This document shows positions 1 through 11,900 of a stretch of DNA of 64,000 bases, one piece after another; positions within the stretch are counted from its first letter, which is position 1; each line of letters opens with the position of its first letter. The notes under the pieces are model-generated. The model worked only from the letters and a program-made list of their open reading frames with translations. It made no database searches and had not been told where the DNA came from. Location: NCBI RefSeq assembly GCF_029931775.1, contig NC_079318.1, positions 26,798,159 through 26,862,158 of the forward strand, read 5' to 3'. The stretch comes from Euleptes europaea (Eukaryota > Chordata > Lepidosauria > Squamata > Sphaerodactylidae). The position numbers were made by a program, and so were the translations under genes.

Positions 1-107
1 TCCAATACTTTTGCTTAGCACTTTTCCAAGTGGCCATCCCTCTACTGGGGTTAATTACTGTTTCTTGCTGCTATTCACACCAGTGGCTCTTGTTTTCCAT
101 CCCCCCT

Positions 108-461
108 CCTCACCGTGTAGTCTTCATGGTTTGACATATACCAGTATGGGTCAGAGGGATTGTGAACCTGGAGGATCTGTCCCTTCTCCTTTCAAGAGCT
201 CAACTGAGCAGACATTGGAGAACCTCCTCACAGTGTAGTCTTCATGGTTTGACATATACCAGTACGGGTCAGAGGGATTGTGAACCTGGAGAATCTGTCC
301 CTTCTTCTTTCCAAAGTTCAACTGAGCAGACATTGGAGAACCTCCTCACTGTGTAGTCTTCATGGTTTGACATATACCAGTATGGGTCAGAGGGATTGTG
401 AACCTGGAGGATCTGTCCCTTTTCCTTTCCAGAGCTCAACTGAGCAGACATTGGAGAACCC
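108..461. repeat. 118-bp tandem repeat, three copies
   Basis: The motif gtgtagtcttcatgg recurs at 115, 233 and 351, exactly 118 bp apart, with few differences. Overlapping ORFs of 60-75 aa on both strands are shadows of the repeat. Flanked by no recognised element. Confidence 0.9.
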
Positions 462-2096
462 TCTCAGCCCCCTCCCATGGTGATTCCCAAGCTAAAGACA
501 TCTCCATTGAAACAGGAGCAGCTGAACTGAAGCAATAGGATCTCTGACTGAACAGCATAAGGAAAATAATTCTGAAAATTAGTCAGATGAATGGGGTTAC
601 CAACGCTATTAGTGTACCAAGCCTCCTGGGCATTCGAAAGCTGCATGGAAGACAACAGAATCACAGTTAGAGTTGGTCATTATCTTTGTAGGCTCATGAC
701 AGGAACAACTGTACTAGTTAAACAACTATATGAAGCAGCTTGTAACGATACAGGTGGCAGGCTAGAATAATAGTCTGGCCAAGTATAAGACTGGTGCATG
801 CCACTGTATGCTCAGGTATAATGATCTCATTAGACAAATTACTGCATTGTTTAAGGATGTGTGCACTGCAGTTAAACTACCTTTGAGTTTATTTTGTAAG
901 ATACAATCAGATTAATAGATCTGCCCCATAATTGCTGGGGTTTTTTTTTTACTTGTCAGCTAGCAAAGTAACAAACAGCAAAATATATTTTTAATCTTAA
1001 ACTGAAGGCAATTCAGATAGAATAGCAACAGTGATGTATACAGATAATAGTGAGCTGAAAATGACACCTTTTCCAGGATTGCAAGTTTGGCATTTGAAAT
1101 GTGGAGAGGGTTTCTAGCTACCATCTGTTTGAATCTGGTTTGTAGCCCTACAATTCATTCTCTCTTTCAACAATAGGCAGAACCTAGGCAAATTTAACCC
1201 TTTTAAAACAAAAAGACAATAATCTGTGAAGGGATTTTTCTTTGTATTCATTTTGTGACAGATCTTCAGAATACGATAAAACAAATTCAGGTACAGAGAA
1301 AATTTTGAAATTTGACCAATTATTTTGAGGGATGTGAAATGGGTATTAGAGCATATTCTGTTAATATTACGTACTTCAACCCATCAGCTTATGATTCTAT
1401 TGCTAAAATAGTCTTATTTTAATAACAAAACAAAGACTTTTAAAAAACCCACCGATTTTGTTGAAAAATTCATTCATTTTTTAAAAAGTTGCCTCAGGGC
1501 CCCTCTGGGATTAGGGCCCCTGAAGTTTAAGCATCATTAGTTGCATAGTAAATCCACCACTGGCCCCATTGTGCAGACCAACAGCTGCGCTTCAAGTGTG
1601 AATTTTGCCCAAGGCTTCCCATGTTGGGTCCTGGTTAGATACTAACAACTGCAGCATTTCACAAGGTGGACCTTTGGCAGAGGCACATCAGACAAAGTCT
1701 GGCCTTCCAGATGTTACAGTGGATGTGCGATAAATGGAAACAGATGTCCATTTTACTGTACATCTGCATTTGATCCAATTCACTCCCTGAAGGATGCTCA
1801 TCTGTGACATGATAAAACCTGGCTTTTTGTCACAGCAGCAACAACAAAACCTGCAAGTGGAAACAAATGGTTTTCTAGAGCTCTCAAAGTATCTACATTT
1901 TTAACCCTGCTCCACCTTAATGAATATTGGTACTCTCTTTTTACATGCTAACATAAAACCTGAGAGTATTATTAAAAAATCACTTGAGTTTCTAGAAATA
2001 ATGTTTACTGTCTTGGCAATAACCTGCTTTTTCATGTAGTGTTTCTTTAAATTAACTGAAGTGTAGTGGTGTTGCTTATGAAGGGCCCCACCCTGC
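462..2096. other. Stretch without recognised gene or repeat
   Basis: AT-rich sequence upstream of EDARADD. I see no exon with conserved coding sense, no RNA gene and no clear repeat. Confidence 0.5.
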
Positions 2097-2926
2097 TAGG
2101 GTTGCCAGGTCCCTCTTAACTAAGGGCGGGAGGTTTTTGAGGCGGAGCCTGAGGAGGGTGGGGTTTGGGGAGGGACTTCAATGCCATAGAGTCCAATGGC
2201 CAAAGTGGCCATTTTCTCCAGGGGAACTGACCTCTGTCGGCTGGAGATCAGTTGTAATAGCAGGAGCTCTCCAGCTACTGCCTGGAGGTTGTATAAAGTA
2301 ATACTATGAGGCTCTCAATGCTTATCAAAACGCTATATTATACTTGTTACAAACATGTGGTGAATTAGCTAGAGAAGGTAAACACCAATACTATAGGGCT
2401 AGGCTGTAAAGGAAATATAACAAGTATAATATAGCATTTTGATAAGCATTGAGAGCCTTATACTATTACTTTATAAACTTTATAAAATAATAGTATGAGG
2501 TTCTCAATGCTTATCAAAATGCTATATTATCTCCAGCCGAAAGAGATCAGTTCTACATTATAACAAGTATAATATAGCATTGTGATAAGCATTGAGAGCC
2601 TCATACTATTACTTTATAAACTTTATAAAGTAATAGTATTACCGTTATACTTGTATTAGTATAATATATTATACTTGTTATATTTCCTTTACAGCCTAGC
2701 CCTATAGTTAGCTAGAGAATACTATAGGGCTAGGCTGTAAAGGAAATATAACAAGTATAATGTAGCATTTTGATAAGCATTGAGAGCCTCATACTATTAC
2801 TTTATAAACTTTATAAAGTAATAGTATGAGGCTCTCAATGCTTATCAAAATATTTCCTTTACAGCCTAGCCCTATAGTATTGGTGTTGACCTTCTCTAGC
2901 TAACTGCCTGGAGGTTGGCAACCCTA
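2097..2926. mobile_element. MITE (family A) split by a palindromic insert
   Basis: Ends tagggttgccaggt and ggttggcaacccta are inverted copies of each other. The body (cattttctccagg, ggctggagatcag) matches the copy at 6688-7641. An insert of 612 bp (2291-2902) is flanked by direct repeats ACTGCCTGGAGGTT at 2277-2290 and 2903-2916. Non-autonomous; superfamily not determined. Confidence 0.8.
2291..2902. repeat. Block of alternating inverted modules
   Basis: At least five copies of one module (signatures gaggctctcaatgcttatc and cagcctagccctatag) follow each other in alternating orientation, several hinged on actttataaactttataaag. Predicted to fold into long nested hairpins. The 14-bp flanking duplication marks it as an insertion. 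Confidence 0.85.
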
Positions 2927-2977
2927 CCACCCCACACGCTCTTTGCAAGTTATTTTAAAAGCTCCTCTACAAATCAG

Positions 2978-4550
2978 TGGGTAGCCGGGTTAGTCTGTCT
3001 GCAGCAGCAGAAAAGAGCAAGAGTCCAGTAGCACCTTAAAGACTAACAAAAATATTTTACCTGGGCTGAATAAAGAGCTTGCATTCATGGCTCATGACCA
3101 ATGCTGATTTCTCCACACCCCTCTCTCCCCTGGACATCACAGACTCTTCTGCAGACCACACCTCATCCCATCACCCCTGCTATTCACATTGACATACTGT
3201 TAACATTGACATACTAATGCTTGTCTGAATTCACTCTCCTCTACTTAAAGACCGATGGATTCACATTCTAGCTGTAGCTGAAGAAGGGAGCTGTGGCTCC
3301 CGAAAGCTCATACCCTGCCAGAAAATATTTTTGTCAGTCTTTAAGGTGCTACTGGACTCTTGCTCTTTTCTACTACCGAAGAAGTGAGCTGTGGCTCACG
3401 AAAGCTCATACCCTGCCAGAAAATATTTTTGTTAGTCTTTAAGGTGCTGCTGGACTCTTGCTCTTTTCTACTTCTGAAGAAGTGAGCTGTGGCTCCCGAA
3501 AGCTCATACCCTGCCAGAAAATATTGCTGTCAGTCTTTAAGGTGCTACTGGACTCTTGCTCTTTTCTACTACCGAAGAAGTGAGCTGTGGCTCCCGAAAG
3601 CTCATACCCTGCCAGAAAATATTTTTGTTAGTCTTTAAGGTGCTGCTGGACTCTTGCCCTTTTCTACTTCTGAAGAAGTGAGCTGTGGCTCCCGAAAGCT
3701 CATACCCTGCCAGAAAATATTTTTGTCAGTCTTTAAGGTGCTACTGGACTCTTGCTCTTTTCTACTACCGAAGAAGTGAGCTGTGGCTCACGAAAGCTCA
3801 TACCCTGCCAGAAAATATTTTTGTTAGTCTTTAAGGTGCTGCTGGACTCTTGCTCTTTTCTACTTCTGAAGAAGTGAGCTGTGGCTCCCGAAAGCTCATA
3901 CCCTGCCAGAAAATATTGCTGTCAGTCTTTAAGGTGCTACTGGACTCTTGCTCTTTTCTACTACCGAAGAAGTGAGCTGTGGCTCCCGAAAGCTCATACC
4001 CTGCCAGAAAATATTTTTGTTAGTCTTTAAGGTGCTGCTGGACTCTTGCCCTTTTCTACTTCTGAAGAAGTGAGCTGTGGCTCCCGAAAGCTCATACCCT
4101 GCCAGAAAATATTTTTGTTAGTCTTTAAGGTGCTGCTGGACTCTTGCTCTTTTCTACTTCTGAAGAAGTGAGCTGTGGCTCCCGAAAGCTCATACCCTGC
4201 CAGAAAATATTGCTGTCAGTCTTTAAGGTGCTACTGGACTCTTGCTCTTTTCTACTACCGAAGAAGTGAGCTGTGGCTCCCGAAAGCTCATACCCTGCCA
4301 GAAAATATTTTTGTCAGTCTTTAAGGTGCTACTGGACTCTTGCCCTTTTCTACTACCGAAGAAGTGAGCTGTGGCTCACGAAAGCTCATACCCTGCCAGA
4401 AAATATTTTTGTTAGTCTTTAAGGTGCTGCTGGACTCTTGCTCTTTTCTACTTATGAAGAAGTGAGCTGTGGCTCCCGAAAGCTCATACCCTGCCAGAAA
4501 ATATTGTTGTCAGTCTTTAAGGTGCTACTGGACTCTTGGCCTTTTCTACT
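2978..4550. mobile_element. Foldback element with a tandemly amplified 3' end
   Basis: Begins tgggtagccgggttagtctg. The first 100 bp (gagtccagtagcacctt...) are the inverse of the unit repeated from 3280 on. The whole is bounded by 12-bp direct repeats TCTACAAATCAG (2966-2977 and 4551-4562), so array and element are one insertion. A full unamplified copy lies at 5168-5742. Class uncertain; a 12-bp duplication suits target-primed insertion better than most DNA transposons. Confidence 0.8.
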
Positions 4551-4553
4551 TCT
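3280..4553. repeat. 98-bp tandem array, 13 copies, with 392-bp higher-order unit
   Basis: The start gaagaagtgagctgtggctc recurs every 98 bp from 3280 to 4456. Variant sites (ccc/cac; tttttgtcag, tttttgttag, ttgctgtcag; tgctact/tgctgct; gctc/gccc) repeat in the same order in monomers 1-4 and 5-8. Monomers 10-13 follow the same cycle in part. Confidence 0.92.
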
Positions 4554-4599
4554 ACAAATCAGGTTTAGGATTAGCTGGGGTTTTTTTTTTAGGAATGAG

Positions 4600-5110
4600 A
4601 ACATTTTGGCATGAAATGGGGCTCGAGGGGGAGGAGAACAGACCTGCCCCCGCCCCGCACACGCTGCCTCCCTTCTTGGTGCGGGCGTTCCCTGCCGCTT
4701 CCGCTCCCTGCAGAGCCTCCCTGCCAGCGGGAGGGAGAGAGCAGGGGCTGCGCTCCACGCCCAGCCAGGAAGCGGAGAAGCAAGCGGGGTTGGGGGGGGG
4801 GGACGGGAGCTCGCGGGATTGCAGAGCTAGGAGCCCCCCCGAACTCTCCCTAAGCCCGCCTCGGCGTCCCCCCTGCCCGATGGCCTCTCCTGGGGAACCC
4901 CCGCCGGAAGGTAAAGCCCGCCTGCTTGGCGCAGGGCGCACGTGGCGGGAGCGCGGAAGGCTCTTTGCGCCTGGGGGGAGGCGGGCTCCGGCGCGCGGGG
5001 CTGGGCAGGGCTGTGGGTGGAGGCGGGGACCTGGCCTTGGCCGCAGGGGCTGGCGGGCTCGCTGGGTGGACGCTGATCCTCCCATCTCCCCACCCCCGGC
5101 TTGCGGCCAC
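4600..5110 (+). promoter_or_regulatory. CpG island over EDARADD exon 1
   Basis: GC-rich block with many CG dinucleotides, in sharp contrast to the AT-rich flanks. It covers the EDARADD start codon at 4880. No TATA box is evident, which fits a CpG-island promoter. It begins about 50 bp after a 98-bp tandem array ends. The long open frames in both directions here are GC-rich chance frames. Confidence 0.75.
4880..4910 (+). CDS. EDARADD: EDARADD coding exon 1
   Basis: Encodes [10 protein letters not shown] and one base of the next codon (phase 1), followed by donor gtaaag. The start is chosen because it sits in the CpG island, matches the human short-isoform N-terminus, and its phase fits exon 2. 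Confidence 0.85.
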
Positions 5111-5837
5111 TCTCTTTTTTAAAAAATATTTTTTTTATTTTTCTTCATTGAATATATTTATTTACAGTGGGTAGCCGTGTTAGTCTGTTTGCAGTAGTCA
5201 AAAGGCAAGAGTCCAGTAGCACCTTCAAGACTAACAAAAATATTTTCTGGTAGGGTGTGAGCTTTCCTGAGCCACAGCTCACTTCTTCAGATACAGCTAG
5301 AATGTGAATCCATTGGTCTTTAAGTAGAGGAACAGTATGTAAATGTGAATAGCAGGCTTGATTGGATTGGATGGCCAGTTCTCTTACAAAGGAATTTTAA
5401 AGGGAGATTGGAAAGAGAAACTGCTGAATTACAGTTGATATTCAAACTAAAGTCAATGCATTTACCTGGGCTGAATAAAGACCTTGCATTCATGGCCCAT
5501 TACCAATGCTGATTTCTCCACACCCATCTCTCCCCTGGACATCACAGACTCTTTTGCATATCACATCTAATCCAATCAAGCCTGCTATTCACATTTACAT
5601 ACTGTTCCTCTACTTAAAGACCAATGGATTCACATTCTAGCTGTATCTGAAGAAGTGAGCTGTGGCTCACGAAAGCTCATACCCTACCAGAAAATATTTT
5701 TGTTAGTCTTTAAGGTGCTACTGGACTCTTGCCCTTTTTGACTATATTTATTATTATATATACACACACACACACACACACATTAACAATAATTAATATT
5801 ATATATATAATATTAATATATTGTTAATGTATTATTA

Positions 5838-5928
<91 letters not shown>

Positions 5929-8900
5929 CAATATAATAATAATAATAAAAAGAGAAACAAATAGTATTTCTAGTTTAACAATCAAATGACTTCCCCCTCT
6001 CCCTCTCCCGTCAAAAAATTAAATTGTATAATCTTTTGCTAACGGAACTAATCTCAACATTATTTTAATTAACCTGTTCTTGTCGTAGCCAACGTTATTA
6101 AACCGAATATAAAAATTAACACGAAGGGTGAATAAGGGATTAGATCAATGAATATCCTTTCAGTGGTCCCATTAAAAAATGATTTTCGCAGTACGTTCTC
6201 CAAGCCTCCCGTTCCTCCCCCAAAAATTGTTCATTATCATTCTGATTTATCAAAGCTGTAAGCTTCGCCATCTCGGTCAGTTCCAGCATCTTTTTTATCC
6301 AGTCTTTTTTGTCTGGTATCTCAACTGTCTTCCATTTAGCTGCAAATATCAATCGAGCAGCCGTGGTGGCATAAATCAAAAAAGTTCTGTGAGTAAGAGT
6401 GGTATCCGGTATCATACTCAATAGCATCATTTCAGGTGTTTTAGGGATATTTTGTTGTAAAATCAACCATATTTCATTATATATCATCTCCCAAAATTTC
6501 TTAGCTTTTTCACAAGTCCACCACATATGATGAAAAGATCCTATTTCTCTATTACATTTCCAGCAGTTTGGTGACATTGAAGCGTACGATTTTGCTAATT
6601 TCTTCTGTGTTAAATACCATTTATACATCGAGGCAAGAGGCGGAGGCAGCCGTCGCCCCGAGTCCTCCAATTGGCAGCCCCGCGAAGGAGGTTGCCAGCT
6701 CCCTCTTCGCCACCGGCGGAAGGTTTTGGGGGCGGAGCCTGTGGAGGGCGGGGTTTGGGGAGGGACTTCGATGCCATAGAGTCCAATGGCCCCAGTGGCC
6801 ATTTTCTCCAGGAGAACTGATCTCTTTCGGCTGGAGAGCAGTTGTGATCGCGGGAGATCTCCAGCCACCACCTGGAGGTTTCTTTACCAAAACGAACAAC
6901 CCATGCTGGAAATAACAATGTTACCAAACAAAAACAGCGCGAGCCAGGGCTCAATAATACTCTACCACTTACACTGTCAAAAAATAACACAGCAATTATT
7001 GCTCATTTTTCAGTATGCTATATTCAATAAACCACAATTTTCACTATATTTATAACAACTATGTGTGTGTAAAGTGCCATCAAGTCGCAGCCGACTTATG
7101 GTGACCCCTTTTGGGGGGTTTTCATGGCAAGAGACTAACCGAGGTGGTTTGCCAGTGCCTTCCTCTGCACAGCAACCCTGGTTTTCCTTGGTGGTCTCCC
7201 ATCCAAATACTAACCAGGGCCGACCCTGCTTAGCTTCTGCAATCTGATGAGATTAGGCTAGCCTGGGCCATCCAGGTCAGGGCAGCTATACACTATACAT
7301 AAATGACAATTCTAAAGTATCTAAGAAACCCAGTACTTAAGTGTACACACCCATAGAAACCTTATATACTAACAGGAAAAATACTATAAATTGTCCAGGA
7401 AAAATACACGATGTCCATAACCCGTGTAATCAAAAGTTGCATCCAGCAGTATTCTGTGGCCGCTAGTCCAGAGAGTGTTCAAAATAAGCAACACATCAGA
7501 GCTGAGAATGCTCACGGATTTCAAACGCTCGTAAGAGTGAAAGGGCGTGGAGTCACCCATATCCTTCAAACAAAGACACACAGGGTGTACAGGAGCCCTT
7601 CGTGAATTTCAAATGTTCAACCTGGAGGTTGGCAACCCTACCCACTAACCATTAACAATTTGAGACATGCCAATCATACTACATTACTGGAAGAAAATGG
7701 CGAAGGCTTGAAGCGACTACTGCTGAAAGTTAAAAGAGAAAGTGCCAAAGCAGGACTACAGCTGAACATCAAGAGAACAAAAGTAATGTCTACTGGGGCA
7801 TTACACAACTTTAAGGTTGACAATGAGGAAACTGAAATCGGTGAAGACTTTCTATTCCTTGGCTCCATCATCAATCAAAAGGGAGACTGCGGCCAAGAAA
7901 TCAGAAGGAGATTGAGACTGGGAAGGGCAGCCATGAAGGAGCTGGAAAAAATTCTGAAGTGTGAGGCTGTGTCATTGGCCACCAAGATCAAGTTAAGTCA
8001 TGCCGTCATATTCCCTATTACTATGTATGGGTGTGAAAGGTGGACAATGAAGAAAGTGGACAGGAATAAAGTAGATTCCTTTGAAATGTGGTGTTGGAGG
8101 AGAGTGTTATAGATACCGTGGACTGCCAAAAACAACAAATCTGTGGGTTATAGATAAAATAAAGTTTGAACTGACCCTAGAAGCTAAAATGACTAAACTG
8201 AGGCTATCGTGTTTTGGTCACATTATGAGAAGACAAGTCACTGGGAAAGACAGTCATGCTAGGAAAAGAGGAAGACCCAACAAGAGATGGATTGAGTCAA
8301 TAAAGGAAGCCACAGCCCTCAATTTGCAAGATCTGAGCAAAGCTGTCAAAGATAGGACATTTTGGAGGACTTTGATTCATAGGGTCATCATGAGTCGGAA
8401 GCGACTTGACAACACCTAACACACACACACACACACACACACACACGGTCCTGCTTATGCATCAGAGTGTGGAGAGGTGATAGATAAGCCTTTCAAGCCA
8501 ATGAGGGCCAGTTTGATAAGCTGGCACTAAAGACTCTTGCAAGAAAACATACGATTTTGTGCAAGCTTGAGCCTCCCACCACATAATTCGAGTATGGAAA
8601 GGTGGATTAAAAAAAAACACCTTTTTGTTTCACCTCACCCTTGAGGATCTTAAAGTGCTTGATGAATCATTCACTCAGTCGCTGAATAAGCCCTGCAGCA
8701 TCCCTCTGAAGTACACCAAAATTGCTGTAAAAAGTTGCCTGATCCAAACATTGTGAATTCCTCCCTGTGTCCTACAAGAACAAATTTCTACTTGTCTCCA
8801 GAGTGAGTTGGCTACAAAACCTTTAAAATTACGTGCAAAGAATGTAGTTGTGCAGGCCACATGATTTGGGCATGGGTGACCAGTATGTGAGACCCCATGT

Positions 8901-11900
8901 TTAGACATGTGATAGCAATGTTACCTCCCTTTGTACTCTAGTAACTATATTACTTTAAAAGAATTCGTTATTTAAGTTTGTTATAGTAACCAGGATAGAA
9001 ATGTTTTTTCTCCTTTAGTTGCCCAGCAAAGACAGATTAATGGCAGAACTTTTTTTAATAGAAAATTTACGTTGATGTTCTCTAGTCAGAGGGAGTATTT
9101 TAACAGTGGAAATGATTAAAGTTAGGAACTCTATGCAAATATGTAAAAAATATGTCTCATCTGACACATGCTAATGCCAAAAACCAAATCTTGGGAAAAA
9201 GTAGAAGTTGGATCTACATGGATTGTCATGGATCCTTTGGTTTGTTTGTTTTTTATATGTAACTTACAGATCCACCATCAAGTGACAGATCACCTTTATG
9301 TCCACAGACTAGATTCTAAAATTCATGGATCCAGTGTTCTATTGTACCACATACAAAAATATGGATCTGAGGCATGGATCCATGCAGTCCTCCAAAACCC
9401 ACTGCCACTTCAAAGAACACATCCATATCCACAGAGTACACTATGAACATTACTGATCCAGTGCTTCATGACACAAAAACATTTATCTAAGGCAGAGATC
9501 CTCATGGATTCCCATGATGTATATAAGGAGTAAAAATTACTTTCCCATGGCAACAACAAAGTGTTAAAAACATGTATCCTCATCATTTTTACACGGTTGT
9601 TTTGCTCACTGGGACAAGCTTGTGTCGTTTCTCCTTTGATTTTGAAACTACTGATACAGTCCAGTAGCGAAGAGAATTTTTTTTAATGACAGATTTCCCC
9701 ATATTTTAATAAATGAAAATACTTTCCTTGCCCAGTCCCCAGGAGTGGCCATTCCGCCACCCCAACACCAGGGTGTTTTTTCTGTTTCTTTCAAACTGAA
9801 ATTGGATATTGTTATAGCGATATAACATTATAACAATCTGCAAATCAGGCTGCCTGAATAGCCAGCATTCATTTTTTTTTAAAGGAAGTCTCTAGCCCCT
9901 TTCATTGCAGAGATATGTCATTCCTCTTATATCTCTGCAACAGAAAGGGCTACAGAGTTACTTAAAAATAAAAGCTGGGAATTCAGCGAATCTGATACAC
10001 AGATTGTTATAACGTTATATCAATATTCAGTTGCCTATTTAAAGGGCCCCCTTCCGGTAGTGGTGGGAGGAAGTGGCCTCTGCATGGACAGGGAAAATAG
10101 CTACCATGTGGGTGGGAAAATCCAAGCTTCCCACCCACACAGCAGTCATCCAGGATTCACTGTGATCTTTTCCCAAACTTTGCAGCAGGTTTGGGAAATA
10201 TTAGATAAAAGCTGGGGAAACTCTGGGAACGCAACACAGTGGTGCAGGGAAGCAAGTAGAAACGCCGCTTCCCTGCAGCATTGATCGGGGTGGGGGGCAA
10301 ACAGCCTGTGCAGAAACAGCTGTGAAGTCGTGATTCTGTGTTTTTGTGCCATGGTGGTGCCACAAAGCACTGGCTTCATATTTTTTTCTGGTATTGTTCT
10401 GATATGTGTATTTACAGTGGGCTTTTGCCGAGTCTCGGTCCAAATTGTAAGCGTCTCTGCAGATTCATGGTGTTAATGCGTTTTTTACACCATGGCAGCA
10501 TCCGACTTAAAGTCTTCATTTGTCTTGAGCAGATCTTGCAGCAAAAGAACCAGTGGAGGATACAGACCCCAGCACCTTATCTTTGGAAGAGGTAGGTAAT
10601 TTGCAAAGTATCAAGTATTTTAGATGTTGATTACCATTTTGTACCTTCAGAATAATTTAATAAATTGCTGGATGTCATTGGTTCAAATTAGATGCGTGAC
10701 CATCTGGCAATTTTCTTGATAGTGTCCACTGAAATCACTATATCGACTATAAAGGAAGCAATGGCCTTTGCAAGACCTGAGCCAGGCTGTTAATGACAGG
10801 ACATTTGGAGGTCATTAATTCATAGGGTCACCATAAGTTGGAAGTGACTTGATAGCACATAACACACACATTCACTGGCTGCCCATTCCTGACCTTGCGG
10901 TGTCTGGGGACGGCGTAGACGTGGCACTGCCGTGGCACCTCCAAACCTGTTTCCCAGTTGCCAAAAGGCTTTAAAAAGCCTTTCGGAGACTTTTAAAGTT
11001 TTAAATAGGGCAAAATGCCCCATTGAGAACAGCGACGCTGTGCCTGCAAAAAAGCAGGCGCAGCAATGCTGTTTGTCCCGCTGGCGTGCCACGCCAAAAG
11101 GGGACAGGAAGCTGCCTATCAGCAGCTCTGCCCCTTGGCACGCCCCAGGAACACAGCCCAGCATGCCAGTATGAGGATTTGCACCGGTAGGATGCTGGTC
11201 CAGCTGGCATCCCTGGGCGGCGCTGCCATGGCAGCGCCAGGAGACCAGCGTCCAGGCTTCCCCGCCAGCGTTGGGCCCATCCGGTCCAGTGCAAGTAATA
11301 CCGATGCCGGTGCAGGGGCCTTGAATGCCGGCACAGCCCCTTCCTGGCCTCCAAAGGACTTTTGTCCTAGAGGCTCAGGAATGGGCTGTAAATGATGAAT
11401 TTAGATGATGTTATGACAGTTGGTTCACTTTCACTTGAGATGATTGGCCATACAAACAATGGTATGCTTCAGATGTTACAACAAACCCAGAAACAAACTT
11501 TGGGCGGGGGGAGGTTGTTAGGCTTGCGTGAGACTCCCCCCCCCATCTTGTTCCCTTCCTAGTAATTAAAGGCTTTTATGACAAAACATTGTTTGTCATT
11601 ACATTTGAACTCCACATTCTAGTTTGCTCTCTTCCCAGCAAGCCAGGATTCCAAACTGTGGTTTAAGTTCTGATTTGGAATCCTGATTTCTAGGAAGGAC
11701 AGCAAACCACAGTGTGTGGTTTGGCTGTAATGGCAAACTGTGATTTGCTGCAAATATAGAAGTATTTCATTCCGTGTCGTGCTTGAGAGGAGAATGGGTA
11801 GTGAAGGGTTGGAGTGTGAGTTTGAAGATGCTTAAAGCTCATTCCCATAACAAAAGACCATGATGTTGTTGTTGTTACGTGTGAGGCATGCTAATATCTT

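Larger units (their letters stand above)
6688..7641. mobile_element. MITE (family A), second copy, split by an insert
   Basis: Same body as 2097-2926 (cttcgccaccggcgg, gtccaatggcc, ggctggagagcag). It is cut after cctggaggtt by a 739-bp insert (6881-7619) and resumes with cctggaggttggcaaccc. The repeat acctggaggtt on both sides (6870-6880, 7620-7630) is the target duplication. Confidence 0.8.

Noticed and set aside
3280-4553. Regular array that might suggest a CRISPR
   Set aside because: Units are contiguous 98-mers without unique spacers, in a vertebrate genome, and derive from a mobile element arm.
4469-5122. 217-aa ORF (+) and overlapping GC-rich ORFs on both strands
   Set aside because: They arise from the end of the 98-bp array and the CpG island. 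Only 4880-4910 fits a conserved, splice-consistent exon.
6140-6871. 243-aa ORF (minus)
   Set aside because: A chance fusion: the C-terminal part is L1 ORF2, the N-terminal part is a MITE read backwards.
7660-8419. 150- and 112-aa ORFs
   Set aside because: Bov-B reverse transcriptase end in two frames; a LINE remnant and not a host gene.
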